Source: a virus. From it: a stretch of 35,438 nt of DNA. Location: positions 1 through 35,438 of the IMG/VR virus record IMGVR_UViG_3300030117_005456, one strand, 5' to 3'. Under the pieces are notes generated by a model. That model worked only from the letters and a program-made list of their open reading frames with translations, was not told the DNA's origin and ran no database searches. Made by a program: the position numbers and the translations under genes. Every line of letters starts with the position of its first letter. The stretch's first letter is position 1. This document shows, piece by piece, positions 1 to 6,799 of the stretch.

Positions 1-111
1 TATTTACTAAGATGGTATCTTGATATAAGATTTAATGGTATAAAAAAGCAAATAGATATTGTAAATGAAACATTAAATGATGTTTTAGATGAATTAGAGG
101 AGGTTAAATAA
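1..111 (+). CDS. C-terminal end of an unknown small protein (partial)
   Basis: The frame is open from the first base and closes at TAA 109-111, giving the last 36 residues of a protein that starts outside the window. The visible part is one amphipathic helical stretch beginning YLLRW and ending in acidic ELEEVK. This loosely recalls the C-terminal helix of small phage DUF3310-type proteins (K-Y-L-x-R followed by a helix), but it is too short to assign. Its stop abuts the next start, and the GAGGAGG Shine-Dalgarno of the next gene lies inside its last codons, so the two are in one operon. Confidence 0.6.
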   Translation, partial: YLLRWYLDIRFNGIKKQIDIVNETLNDVLDELEEVK

Positions 112-585
112 ATGGGAATGGATGTATATGGAATTAATCCAAAAACAGACAATGGAGATTATTTCAGAGCAAATGTATGGTGGTGGAGGCCATTATGGGA
201 ATGTGTTGCTTATTACTGTGATGATATATTATCTGAAGAAGATATTATAGAAGGAACATATAATAATGGGTATGAATATAACGAAACAACTGCTTTAGAA
301 ATATCAGACAGATTAGAATCGTTGTTAAAAGATGGAACTCTGTATAGATACAAAACTACTAGAGATTCATATCTTGAAGAATTACCAGATGAAGAATGTA
401 AAATATGTGATGCAACAGGCAAAAGAAAAGAACCACCTAAAATTGGAGCTGGAAAAATAAAATGTAACGGATGCGATGGAAAAGGAAAAAAAGAAAATTG
501 GTCAAAAGAGTATCCCTTTGAAGTTGATTTTGTAATGGACTTTGCAAAATTCTGTGAACAATCTGGTGGATTTAGTATTTGCTAG
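112..585 (+). CDS. Phage protein with two DnaJ-like CxxC zinc motifs
   Basis: This 157-aa protein has an N-terminal block rich in Trp (NVWWWRPLW at 21-29). Its C-terminal half holds two CxxC-x-x-G motifs, C96-x2-C99-x2-TG and C118-x2-C121-x-GKG, which resemble the CxxCxGxG repeats of the DnaJ central zinc domain. Only two of the usual four repeats are present and there is no J domain, so it is not a chaperone DnaJ; one zinc ion could be held by the four cysteines. The MGMDVYG..P start with the WWWRPLW segment is, as I recall, common in small phage early proteins of unknown function. The strong GAGGAGGT ribosome site 6-8 bases upstream fixes the start. It is followed by the first structured leader. 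Confidence 0.8.
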   Translation: MGMDVYGINPKTDNGDYFRANVWWWRPLWECVAYYCDDILSEEDIIEGTYNNGYEYNETTALEISDRLESLLKDGTLYRYKTTRDSYLEELPDEECKICDATGKRKEPPKIGAGKIKCNGCDGKGKKENWSKEYPFEVDFVMDFAKFCEQSGGFSIC

Positions 586-730
586 CTAACCCGAGCAAAA
601 AGAAATGTAGGTTGGTGTTTAGGTTCTGAACCATGTTGCAGGTGAACGAACCAACAGCATCAGCCTATGTTTCGATTGATTCTAAACCTTGATATTATTA
701 AATTTACAACGCACTAAGGGAGAAAAAACA
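586..730 (+). promoter_or_regulatory. Structured leader upstream of the Cas4-like nuclease
   Basis: This 145-base gap is much richer in G and C than its surroundings and has no credible ORF. Possible pairings are 605-611 with 664-670 (seven pairs, two G-U), 612-616 with 650-654 enclosed by it, and a small GGTT/AACC hairpin with a CTG loop at 622-632. GTTTAG 617-622 can also pair with CTAAAC 682-687, which crosses the first two helices, so it would form a pseudoknot or an alternative fold. TTTGCT 578-583 with AGCAAA 594-599 is a further short stem without a T tract. GGTTC-T-GAACC is also a perfect 5+5 palindrome, so a protein operator is equally possible. I do not recognise a known riboswitch or a tRNA. 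Confidence 0.4.
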
Positions 731-1507
731 ATGGATATAAAGGCTATCTATGCCGCTTATTTAAAAAAAAGAGACTCTTTAAGACAAAGAGATAAAAATG
801 TATTTCATGCATCATCAGCAGGAAGTTGTTATAGAAAACAAATGTATTCTTATTACGATTTTCCATCAGACGACAAAGATGATAAATCATTTAGATTATT
901 AAGACTTGGAACATTAGTACATGCTGATTTAGAAAAAGCAATGTCTATGTATGAAGACAAGCTTGCTGATATGCAAAAACCAGATGCTCCAATTAAAACA
1001 AGTATTCATATAGAAGAAAAAGTAAAAATAAAAGATTATGATATTGTTGGAACGTTTGATGTTGGAGAACAAATAATAAACGATATAACAAAAGAAGTTG
1101 AGTTTAATCTTTATGATTATAAAACAGCAGCTGCTTATAAATGGACTACAAAGTTTGGAAGAGTTAAAAATAGAGTAGCAAGTACCGATACAAATTATAA
1201 ATTACAATTAGGTACTTATGCTCTTGGAATAAGACATAAATATAGTCCAGACAAAATTCATATGTACCTTGTTTGGTATAATAAGAATACATCTCAAATG
1301 AGAGAACAACTAGTTAGTAATGATTGGATAGAAAATGCACATATGTATTGGATGGGATTAAAAGAACTAAAAGATGATATGGAAAAACATTTTGAGGAGG
1401 AATTAATTCCAGAAATGACTGAAGGAGTTCCATTTATGGATTGGGAGTGCAGATACTGTCAATATTATAGTATTTGTCCAAGCAAATTAGCAGAAAAGAA
1501 AAGATAA
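731..1507 (+). CDS. Cas4/RecB-like PD-(D/E)XK nuclease with Fe-S cysteines
   Basis: This is a predicted DNA exonuclease of the Cas4/AddB-type PD-(D/E)XK family, probably resecting DNA ends for phage recombination. With the start at ATG 731 (GGGAG ribosome site just upstream) the protein is 258 aa. It shows the family order: an N-terminal GSC-YRKQMY segment with C33, a GTFD core Asp, a YDYKTA motif as the D/E-x-K active-site strand, and a C-terminal C240-x2-C243-x5-C249 cluster. One early Cys plus three late Cys is the classic 4Fe-4S arrangement of these enzymes. A longer frame from TTG 689 exists but would cover the structured leader and lacks a ribosome site. The next two recognisable genes are an annealing protein and an SSB-like protein, which fits an exonuclease/annealing recombination module. 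No cas1/cas2 or CRISPR repeats are seen. Confidence 0.9.
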   Translation: MDIKAIYAAYLKKRDSLRQRDKNVFHASSAGSCYRKQMYSYYDFPSDDKDDKSFRLLRLGTLVHADLEKAMSMYEDKLADMQKPDAPIKTSIHIEEKVKIKDYDIVGTFDVGEQIINDITKEVEFNLYDYKTAAAYKWTTKFGRVKNRVASTDTNYKLQLGTYALGIRHKYSPDKIHMYLVWYNKNTSQMREQLVSNDWIENAHMYWMGLKELKDDMEKHFEEELIPEMTEGVPFMDWECRYCQYYSICPSKLAEKKR

Positions 1508-1517
1508 AGGAGAGATA

Positions 1518-2138
1518 ATGAGTGATAATAAAAACGTAGTAATAATAGACCAAAAGAAATTAGAGGCTACTGATTCAATAAGAAAAGCTATAACAGATAA
1601 ACATAAAAAAGTATCATCTATGGCAACACCAAAACCATTTGTAAAAAAGAAAATGGGTATGGACTATGTAGAATTTTCTTATATGAGAGAAATAGCTGAT
1701 AAAGAATATCCAGGTTGGTCATGGACAATACAAAAAACTGAAGTATTAGGCAGTGAAGCTTATGTAGTTCATGGAAGATTAAAATGGTACGATGAAGGTA
1801 TTTGGAGAGAAGCTGATATGGTAGCAGCTCATAGAATACAAAAAAAAAGAGGAACTAATGAATTTGTAGACATTGGTAATGATATAAAAGCTTCTAATAC
1901 AGATTGCATTAAAAAAGCATTTAATATGTATTTAAATATTGCAGATGATGTTTATCGAAATCAAGTAGATGATTTAGAATTAAGTGATGAACAGAAAAAT
2001 GATATATTAGTATTAGCTGGTGAAATTAGTGAAGAAAAAATGTCTCAAATACATGAGTTAATAAAAGACCAATCAATAAACAATGCAAACTTTAAAGCGT
2101 CATTTGCCAAATTAGAAAGAGAGGCTAAAGATGATTAA
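1518..2138 (+). CDS. Rad52-like single-strand annealing protein (probable)
   Basis: This 206-aa protein is probably the annealing partner of the upstream nuclease. The core lies at about residues 48-150: an aromatic helix YVEFSYMREIADKEYPG followed by WSW (67-69), then beta strands (YVVHGRLKWY), then a polar helix with NDIKASNTDCIKKAF and ADDVYR. This order resembles the Rad52/Sak-type fold, where an A-x-x-x-A-KxA helix follows the sheet. A basic stretch KKKMG precedes the core and could touch DNA. The C-terminal 55 residues are acidic and helical. GGAGAG precedes the ATG. Assignment rests on pattern and context, since these families diverge strongly. A DUF1071- or Erf-like annealing protein is the main alternative. 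Confidence 0.65.
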   Translation: MSDNKNVVIIDQKKLEATDSIRKAITDKHKKVSSMATPKPFVKKKMGMDYVEFSYMREIADKEYPGWSWTIQKTEVLGSEAYVVHGRLKWYDEGIWREADMVAAHRIQKKRGTNEFVDIGNDIKASNTDCIKKAFNMYLNIADDVYRNQVDDLELSDEQKNDILVLAGEISEEKMSQIHELIKDQSINNANFKASFAKLEREAKDD

Positions 2139-2412
2139 TACAAGTATATCTTATGATGAAAACTTATTGAAAAAAGGAGAATGTTATTCAATAGGAACTA
2201 ATGATGGTAAAGAATTTAGGAGAGTAGTCTATAGAGGCACTAGACTCTTAAATGGTAAGCCTATGATGGTGTTTAAAACAGAAGATAATGTAAAATTAAC
2301 TGTTAATCCGTCATTTCATACTTACACAATAGAAGAACAACCGCTACCTCAGCCTGAGGATTTAGAATCAAAAGTGGATGTTTACATACAAAACAAAGCA
2401 AAAGGAGAATAA
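2131..2412 (+). CDS. Unknown small early protein, probable beta barrel
   Basis: This 93-aa protein is not recognised. Residues 15-70 alternate short beta-type strands (GKEFRRVVYRG, KPMMVFKTEDN, VKLTVNP), as in a small SH3- or Sm-like barrel, and the last 25 residues are a charged tail. It overlaps the annealing-protein gene by eight bases and has an AGAGG site before the ATG, so it is translationally coupled to it. Location between an annealing protein and an SSB-like protein suggests an accessory role in recombination or replication, which is inference only. Confidence 0.7.
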   Translation: MINTSISYDENLLKKGECYSIGTNDGKEFRRVVYRGTRLLNGKPMMVFKTEDNVKLTVNPSFHTYTIEEQPLPQPEDLESKVDVYIQNKAKGE

Positions 2413-2414
2413 TA

Positions 2415-2687
2415 ATGGGAAAAATATCAGCTAAAGATGCAGAAGCTCTTAGAAAGAGTGGAGTGCTATCTAATAAAGCAAAAGCTGAAATGGAAAAAAC
2501 AGGTCATATTAGCAAAACGAAAAAAGCTAAGAAATTCTTTAAGACTGCAGATGGGAAATTTGTATCCCCAATGCTGTATTTCAGAGGTTCTAAGAACACT
2601 ACTCCAAGCAAGAAAATGGATGAGTTCGTAGCTAATTATGAAAAACTCGTAGATAAATACGCAACAACTAAAACAACTAATAAATAG
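2415..2687 (+). CDS. Small basic unknown protein
   Basis: This 90-aa protein is very rich in lysine. It opens with a helical segment ISAKDAEALRKSGVLSNKAK, continues through the basic run KTKKAKKFFK and ends in a helix with a Thr/Lys tail. The charge pattern fits a nucleic-acid-binding accessory protein, but no motif identifies a family. AAGGAG precedes the ATG, and only two bases separate it from the upstream stop. The same operon carries the nuclease, annealing protein and SSB-like protein. Confidence 0.7.
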   Translation: MGKISAKDAEALRKSGVLSNKAKAEMEKTGHISKTKKAKKFFKTADGKFVSPMLYFRGSKNTTPSKKMDEFVANYEKLVDKYATTKTTNK

Positions 2688-2695
2688 GAGAAACA

Positions 2696-3319
2696 ATGGC
2701 TAAAACACTTGATGCCACTTACGACCCTTCTAATAAATGGACACCCATTGAAGAAGGAACTTACCCAGCACACATAACAAGCCTTGCAACTAAGGAAATG
2801 AATACAAGAGCTGGAGAAGCTATTATAGTGAATATGACTTATAAAGTCAATGAAGCTGTAGAAAAAGTAGAACAATTAGTATGGGAAATGGATGGATATA
2901 ACTATGTTAAAGATTCATCTGGAAATAGAGTTCCTGTACTTAATGGAGGCGACGAACAAGAAACAATATCTTGTGGACATTTAAAAGATAGAATATTCTA
3001 CGATAATGGTTTCTTTATATTCACAGATACATCTTCTGCTAGTAAAAATAGTAGATACTTTCAATTACTAGAAAATCTTGGCATTAAATGTGAAGATAGT
3101 AATGGAATAAAGAAGTTAGTTCTTTTAGAAGAAGATGATGTTGTAGGAGTTCCTGTGCATATTACTGTTAAGAGGCAAGAATATGTTACAAGCGATACAA
3201 AACATCTTCCACCTGACCAACAGGAAAAGAGAACTACGTTTAAAGTATCTGAACTAAAGAAATGGGAAAACGGCCCTACTTTAAGTTTAGAAGAACTAGA
3301 TGAGGATGTACCATTCTAA
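2696..3319 (+). CDS. SSB-like single-stranded DNA-binding protein (DUF669-like)
   Basis: This 207-aa protein probably coats single-stranded DNA during replication and recombination. The N-terminal two thirds read as a beta-rich OB-like domain (EGTYPAHITS, AIIVNMTYKV, QLVWEMDGYN, VVGVPVHITV), similar to phage DUF669-type proteins that start with an EGxY strand. The extreme C terminus is acidic and ends EELDEDVPF, matching the DDDIPF-type tip by which bacterial SSB recruits partner proteins; this is the strongest evidence. It lies 8 bases after the preceding gene with GGAGA before the ATG. It ends the first recombination block, and the second structured leader follows directly. Confidence 0.78.
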   Translation: MAKTLDATYDPSNKWTPIEEGTYPAHITSLATKEMNTRAGEAIIVNMTYKVNEAVEKVEQLVWEMDGYNYVKDSSGNRVPVLNGGDEQETISCGHLKDRIFYDNGFFIFTDTSSASKNSRYFQLLENLGIKCEDSNGIKKLVLLEEDDVVGVPVHITVKRQEYVTSDTKHLPPDQQEKRTTFKVSELKKWENGPTLSLEELDEDVPF

Positions 3320-3351
3320 ATGGTAATGAAAAACTAAGGTTATATTGATTG

Positions 3352-3357
3352 TATAAT
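3352..3357 (+). promoter_or_regulatory. Possible -10 element (TATAAT)
   Basis: A perfect TATAAT lies in the gap after the SSB-like gene and just before the paired leader. No TTGACA-like -35 box is found 16-18 bases upstream (the bases there are A-rich), and TATAAT occurs easily by chance at this composition. It is a weak candidate for an internal early promoter. Confidence 0.22.
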
Positions 3358-3374
3358 GCAAGATAATGTAAATT

Positions 3375-3447
3375 AGAGATGAGGGCGGTTGTATATATTC
3401 ACTATCTACTTCCTCTCATCTCTCCTTAGTGCCTCTTGGCCGCCCTC
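3375..3447 (+). promoter_or_regulatory. GC-rich switch-like leader with two exclusive stems
   Basis: AGAGATGAG 3375-3383 is exactly complementary to CTCATCTCT 3415-3423, extendable to 11 pairs with one G-U. GAGGGCGG 3381-3388 is exactly complementary to CCGCCCTC 3440-3447. The two helices share bases 3381-3383 and otherwise cross, so they must compete or form a pseudoknot. The loop contains TCTCCTT near 3420-3427, complementary to the AAGGA ribosome site of the next gene (3458-3462). No T tract follows, so it is not an ordinary terminator. It is in the right position to control translation of the 82-aa gene. Confidence 0.45.
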
Positions 3448-3467
3448 AATCCCAAAAAGGAATAAAT

Positions 3468-3716
3468 ATGAAAGAATCAAGCGCAGTAATTAAACTAACA
3501 AAATCTGAAATAGAAATGGTTATAAAATCTTTGCAATTTACAGAAGATTCAGCAGAATTTTTTGATGCACCAATTATGTTTACACATAAAATAAAACAAG
3601 ATTTTATTCAAATAAGAACAGATATAATACAAGGAGAGAAAGACATTGAAACCAGAAACAAAACAGAAAAAGAAAATAGGAATGGCCCAGAAGCTTGCGA
3701 AAGCTGCGTTGATTGA
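3468..3716 (+). CDS. Small unknown protein behind the second leader
   Basis: The protein is 82 aa from ATG 3468, which has AAAAGG upstream; a longer frame from 3429 would run into the paired leader and is not preferred. Residues 1-50 form a compact domain (IKLTKSEIEMVIKSLQF, then FFDAPIMFTHKIKQDF), and the last 25 are charged and low in complexity. The family is not recognised. Its last 71 bases overlap the next gene in another frame, which is longer than the usual 1-14 base overlaps here. The charged tail may therefore have evolved on top of the next gene's start. Confidence 0.6.
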   Translation: MKESSAVIKLTKSEIEMVIKSLQFTEDSAEFFDAPIMFTHKIKQDFIQIRTDIIQGEKDIETRNKTEKENRNGPEACESCVD

Positions 3717-3945
3717 TAAACCAGTTTGGCCGCCTGCTAAAGGTTTTACTTACTTAAAAGATGTTGCTGTTGGGGAATTAGTTGACACAGGTACTCAAAT
3801 GCGTGCTGTTGTTGTAGGGCATTCAGAATGCGCATCTCTAGTGTTGGTATTAGATGCTAAAACTCAAAAACCAGAAGACAAACAATTCTATTTAGGTAGG
3901 CAAAGATGGGCATTAAAAACAGAAGTAAAAGTAATAGGAGATTAA
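3646..3945 (+). CDS. Unknown small protein, TTG start
   Basis: This 99-aa protein reads MKPETKQKKK at its start. TTG 3646 is chosen because AAGGAGAG lies about nine bases upstream; the first ATG (3682) has only a poorly spaced site. It has a basic N terminus, a PVWPPAKGF segment, then alternating strands (GELVDTGTQMRAVVVG, SLVLVLDA, QFYLGRQRW) that suggest a small beta-rich domain. It is not recognised as a known family. The next gene begins one base after its stop. Confidence 0.6.
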   Translation: MKPETKQKKKIGMAQKLAKAALIDKPVWPPAKGFTYLKDVAVGELVDTGTQMRAVVVGHSECASLVLVLDAKTQKPEDKQFYLGRQRWALKTEVKVIGD

Positions 3946-3946
3946 A

Positions 3947-4168
3947 ATGAATAAAGAAATAGTCACATCAAAAGCTCAAGGATATAAACTAGAAAGAGAT
4001 TGGTACAAACTTGCATTGGGAAATATTGAAGAAGTATTATCATGGGATATTGAAGACCAATATAAAATATTAAAAATAATTGATATTATAAGAGTTTATA
4101 CAGATGGAGAACCAACAACTGCAGATGAGCATAATAAAGGTGATGATATAGAGTATAGCTATGAGTAG
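3947..4168 (+). CDS. Small acidic unknown protein
   Basis: This 73-aa acidic protein has two likely helices (LERDWYKLALGNIEEVLSWD and QYKILKIIDIIRVY) and an acidic tail ending DDIEYSYE. The ATG has AGGAGA upstream. It belongs to a run of small early proteins between the SSB-like gene and the DUF932-like gene. Many phages keep host-takeover proteins in such runs, but nothing in the sequence points to a target. Confidence 0.6.
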   Translation: MNKEIVTSKAQGYKLERDWYKLALGNIEEVLSWDIEDQYKILKIIDIIRVYTDGEPTTADEHNKGDDIEYSYE

Positions 4169-4400
4169 AATGCCTAAAAAACAGCCATGGGGAGAAAAAG
4201 CACAAGACTCTAGAATAGCTGATAAAAGAATAAAGCATTGTAGGGAATGCAATAGATGTTGGGAAATATTATATTATGGTAATAAAGAAAATTTTTACTA
4301 TTATTATGATTTTCCAACATACGGAAAACAAAAAGAAATATGTAAACATTGTAAAGGAGAGAACAATGAGCAAAATGTCATGGATAAGTTACCTATGTGA
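4161..4400 (+). CDS. Small cysteine-cluster (zinc-type) protein
   Basis: This 79-aa protein has the cluster HC-x2-C-x2-C at about residues 27-33 and a second IC-x2-C near residue 62, spaced as in a small zinc ribbon. A Tyr-rich stretch (NFYYYYDF) lies between them. The ATG at 4161 overlaps the upstream stop by eight bases, and ATG 4170 is an alternative start with no better ribosome site. No family is recognised. A nucleic-acid- or protein-binding zinc module is the likely reading. Confidence 0.6.
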   Translation: MSRMPKKQPWGEKAQDSRIADKRIKHCRECNRCWEILYYGNKENFYYYYDFPTYGKQKEICKHCKGENNEQNVMDKLPM

Positions 4401-4605
4401 AACTGGTAATAAAAAAGAGCTAATTAATGAAGTGGGGAAGGAATTAGCTGAAGGGTTTTTAAAAGCTCATAACCAAATGAGAGAGAACAAAGATAACCCT
4501 GCATACAATAAGTTGAATGAAATTCACGATGAGATGCAAAAAAATATTGTTATCAATGATGATGGCCAAATATATGACCCTACGAATATTAAAGGTAGTG
4601 AATAA
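4366..4605 (+). CDS. Small helical unknown protein
   Basis: The start at ATG 4366 is fixed by an excellent AAAGGAGAG site; the frame is open upstream to 4276, but that part is a hydrophobic translation of the zinc-type gene in another frame. The 79-aa product is mostly helical and charged (NKKELINEVGKELAEGFLKAH, then YNKLNEIHDEMQK). It ends in a short tail with DDGQIYDP. It overlaps the zinc-type gene by 35 bases. No function can be assigned. Confidence 0.6.
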   Translation: MSKMSWISYLCETGNKKELINEVGKELAEGFLKAHNQMRENKDNPAYNKLNEIHDEMQKNIVINDDGQIYDPTNIKGSE

Positions 4606-4628
4606 TAAAATGCAAAAAGAGGTAAAAA

Positions 4629-5030
4629 ATGATAAAAGATACAAAAACATTTAATTGTCCAGCTTGCGGATTTAATGTATTTAAAAAATACAACAAATCA
4701 AAAGAAATAATGGGATTGTTATCAAAAAGAAGTAAAAAAACAAAAACTCTATTAAGACAAATATCAAGATTAATATCGCAAAATATAAATACAGAAAGCA
4801 GAGACACTTATTTTTATTTCTTATATGGATTAAGAGATGTAGAAGATGGAACTTTAAACTGGGCAATAGAACAATATTATCAAAGTAGACATTATTTACA
4901 AGGAAAAGGGTTTGCTTATTTAAGAAGTATTGTTCAAAATAGAGATAAAAACATGGAGTCTATCAAAGAAAATGAGAGGAAAAGACTTGGTAGCGCTCCT
5001 CCAATAATAAAACATGAAAAGGAGGTATAA
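4629..5030 (+). CDS. Unknown protein with N-terminal CxxC
   Basis: This 133-aa basic protein begins with an FNCPACGFNVFKKY zinc-knuckle-like segment (a single CxxC). A Lys/Arg-rich helix follows (KRSKKTKTLLRQ), then an aromatic helical region (DTYFYFLYGLRD, EQYYQSRHYLQG). The arrangement of a zinc knuckle plus basic helices is compatible with nucleic-acid binding. AGAGGT precedes the ATG. It forms part of the small-gene run and is followed one base after its stop by a 39-aa gene. Confidence 0.62.
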   Translation: MIKDTKTFNCPACGFNVFKKYNKSKEIMGLLSKRSKKTKTLLRQISRLISQNINTESRDTYFYFLYGLRDVEDGTLNWAIEQYYQSRHYLQGKGFAYLRSIVQNRDKNMESIKENERKRLGSAPPIIKHEKEV

Positions 5031-5031
5031 A

Positions 5032-5151
5032 ATGCCTAAGAAAACAACTAAAAAAAAGAATATTCCTAATAATTTTAGAGGCAAGGAAGATTTATTCTTT
5101 AAAAAAGTAAGAGATGGATTAAAGAAATTTTTAGAATCACCATTTAAATAA
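5032..5151 (+). CDS. 39-aa basic microprotein
   Basis: ATG 5032 follows a near-perfect AAAGGAGGT ribosome site, one of the strongest in the window, and the frame closes at TAA 5149-5151. The product is strongly basic at its N terminus (MPKKTTKKKN) and continues with a short amphipathic helix (LFFKKVRDGLKKFL) before ending SPFK. It is too small for family recognition. Start strength and gap-free placement support a real gene. Binding to nucleic acid or to a host protein is a guess. Confidence 0.55.
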   Translation: MPKKTTKKKNIPNNFRGKEDLFFKKVRDGLKKFLESPFK

Positions 5152-5169
5152 CATAAAAAGGAGAGAGAT

Positions 5170-5970
5170 ATGTTACAAAAAGCAATGTTTCCAGTAATGG
5201 AAATACCAGCATTAGGAGTTTTGCCAACAGACCCAAATAGTGAAGATGGTTTTCTTCATAATACTGGACATAAATTTATTGTCAGGCAAGACACTGGAGA
5301 AGTTCTTAGTTGTATGACAGATAGTTACAGATTAGTTACAAATGAATCTATCATTAATGCAGCTGAACCAATTGTAAAGAAACATGGTGGAAAAGTAAAA
5401 GAAGTATCTATATTTAGTAATGGAAGGTCAGTTCATATGAAATGGAATTTTCCTAAACATATGATAAAAATTGGTAAAGATGACGAAATGACACCTGAGA
5501 TTGTTGTAGGCAATAGTTATGATGGTACTCTTGGAGTAAATATTATGGCTGGAGCATTTAGATTAATCTGCTTAAATGGTACTGTTATAGGTATAGTTGC
5601 TGCTAAATACAAGAACAAGCATATTAAATCCAATATCTCTTTTGATGATTTCGATGAAGTAATCTCGGAGACTATGGATAAAACAAAACTAATCTTTAAA
5701 GAAGAATTTCCTGTATTACAGGGAACTAAATTTAGAGATAGACATGTTATTGATTTTCTAAAAATGTTTCCAATACAAGCAAATGAAATGGTTACACAAT
5801 CATTAATAGCTAATGCTCCGAAATCATTTTGGGATTTGTTTAATGTAGGAACTAACGTATTAACTCATCATATGAATAGAAATGCTCAATCCACTCACAA
5901 TATTGAAGGAAAGTTATATCCTACAATTAAAAAGTGGGCAGAAAAAGAGGCTAAAATTGCCGTCGCATGA
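5170..5970 (+). CDS. DUF932-like phage/plasmid protein
   Basis: This 266-aa protein resembles the DUF932 (phage/plasmid-like, TIGR03299-type) family, found widely in phages and plasmids with unknown biochemical role. Family-like features are the early segment with LSCMTDSYRLVTNESI, the strand VVGNSYDGT near residue 115, the RLICLNGTV motif near 135 and helices in the C-terminal third. Slightly short compared with typical members of about 300 aa. GGAGAGAG lies just before the ATG. The end overlaps the methyltransferase start by 14 bases, and no frameshift is seen. Confidence 0.7.
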   Translation: MLQKAMFPVMEIPALGVLPTDPNSEDGFLHNTGHKFIVRQDTGEVLSCMTDSYRLVTNESIINAAEPIVKKHGGKVKEVSIFSNGRSVHMKWNFPKHMIKIGKDDEMTPEIVVGNSYDGTLGVNIMAGAFRLICLNGTVIGIVAAKYKNKHIKSNISFDDFDEVISETMDKTKLIFKEEFPVLQGTKFRDRHVIDFLKMFPIQANEMVTQSLIANAPKSFWDLFNVGTNVLTHHMNRNAQSTHNIEGKLYPTIKKWAEKEAKIAVA

Positions 5971-6790
5971 TTGGTATGACTGTCCTATCGTAATTCCTTA
6001 TTATGGGGGGAAGTATGAGATGAGTAAATTATTTGTTCCTCTTATACCCCCTCATAAAAGATATTTCGAGATGTTCGCTGGTGGTTTATCTATGTTTTTT
6101 AGAAAATCTAAAGCGGATTGGAATGTTGTAAATGATAAAGACAATAATATTGTAAACCTCTATATGTGTGTTATGCATAACTTAGATGATTTAATACATT
6201 ATCTTAATTGGCTTCCTAAATCTAGAAAATTGTTTTTGGATTTTCGCACCGAAATAAAAGAAGGCAGTGAGTTTAATATACCTGACCCATTACAAGCTGC
6301 TAAATACTTTTATTGCATAAGGCATAGCTTTAATAAGCTTATTCATACTCCGTTTTCTAAAAATAAAGATATGAATAAAGACTGGGAAACAGAACTAAAA
6401 TACTCAAGAGAGCATATTGGTGGGACAACTGTAGAAAATTTAGATTTTGCAGAATTGGTAGAAAAATACCCACCATCCAAAGATGATTTTTGGTACTTGG
6501 ACCCGCCATATTTCATAGCAACAGATAAAGGTGATTATTATATGAACAACTTTGACTCTGAAGACCATTTTAGATTTAAAGAAGCTGTTGATACAATAGA
6601 TAAAGGTGGGGCAAAGTTTATGATTAGTTATGACCATAGAGAAGAAGTAAAAGAACTATACAGTAATTACAATATTAAAACAATAGACTTAAAAAGTTAT
6701 TCTGGGACTACAGATGAGGCTAGATTAAAGAAAAGAAAGGAATACTTAATTCTTAATTACGAACCAAAATCCCAATTAGGGATGTTTTAA
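5957..6790 (+). CDS. Dam-like DNA adenine-N6 methyltransferase (D12 class)
   Basis: This enzyme transfers a methyl group from S-adenosylmethionine to adenine in DNA. The D12-class order is clear: IPYYGGKY near residues 13-20 (the family's P-x-x-Y-x-GGK start), the SAM-binding FEMFAGG at 37-43, and the catalytic DPPY at 182-185. TTG 5957 is chosen as start because AAAGAGG lies 6 bases upstream and the GGK motif must be included; no in-frame ATG occurs before it (the nearby ATGs are in other frames). The first in-frame ATG (6020) would remove the motif. The resulting 277 aa matches the usual 260-290. No restriction enzyme is next to it, so it is a stand-alone phage methylase. The target cannot be read from sequence; GATC is usual for close relatives, yet GATC appears to be absent from this window. 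Confidence 0.9.
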   Translation: MPSHDWYDCPIVIPYYGGKYEMSKLFVPLIPPHKRYFEMFAGGLSMFFRKSKADWNVVNDKDNNIVNLYMCVMHNLDDLIHYLNWLPKSRKLFLDFRTEIKEGSEFNIPDPLQAAKYFYCIRHSFNKLIHTPFSKNKDMNKDWETELKYSREHIGGTTVENLDFAELVEKYPPSKDDFWYLDPPYFIATDKGDYYMNNFDSEDHFRFKEAVDTIDKGGAKFMISYDHREEVKELYSNYNIKTIDLKSYSGTTDEARLKKRKEYLILNYEPKSQLGMF

Positions 6791-6799
6791 GGAGAAACC

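Noticed and set aside
605-690. Possible tRNA (6-bp acceptor-like GTTTAG/CTAAAC with about 59 bases between)
   Set aside because: Neither strand gives a proper anticodon arm with U33 or a paired T arm with a TTCRA loop.
660-690. Hammerhead-like CTGATG and CGAAAC pieces on the minus strand
   Set aside because: CTGATGC lacks the final A of the conserved box and the order and stems do not fit any hammerhead type.
689-730. Longer TTG start for the Cas4-like nuclease
   Set aside because: It would cover part of the structured leader and has no ribosome site; ATG 731 follows GGGAG.
731-1507. CRISPR-Cas involvement suggested by the Cas4-like protein
   Set aside because: No repeats-spacer array and no cas1 or cas2 in the window; phage Cas4-like nucleases commonly act in recombination.
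4610-4654. 14-codon ATG frame just before 4629
   Set aside because: Too short and overlaps the true start with the stronger AGAGGT site.
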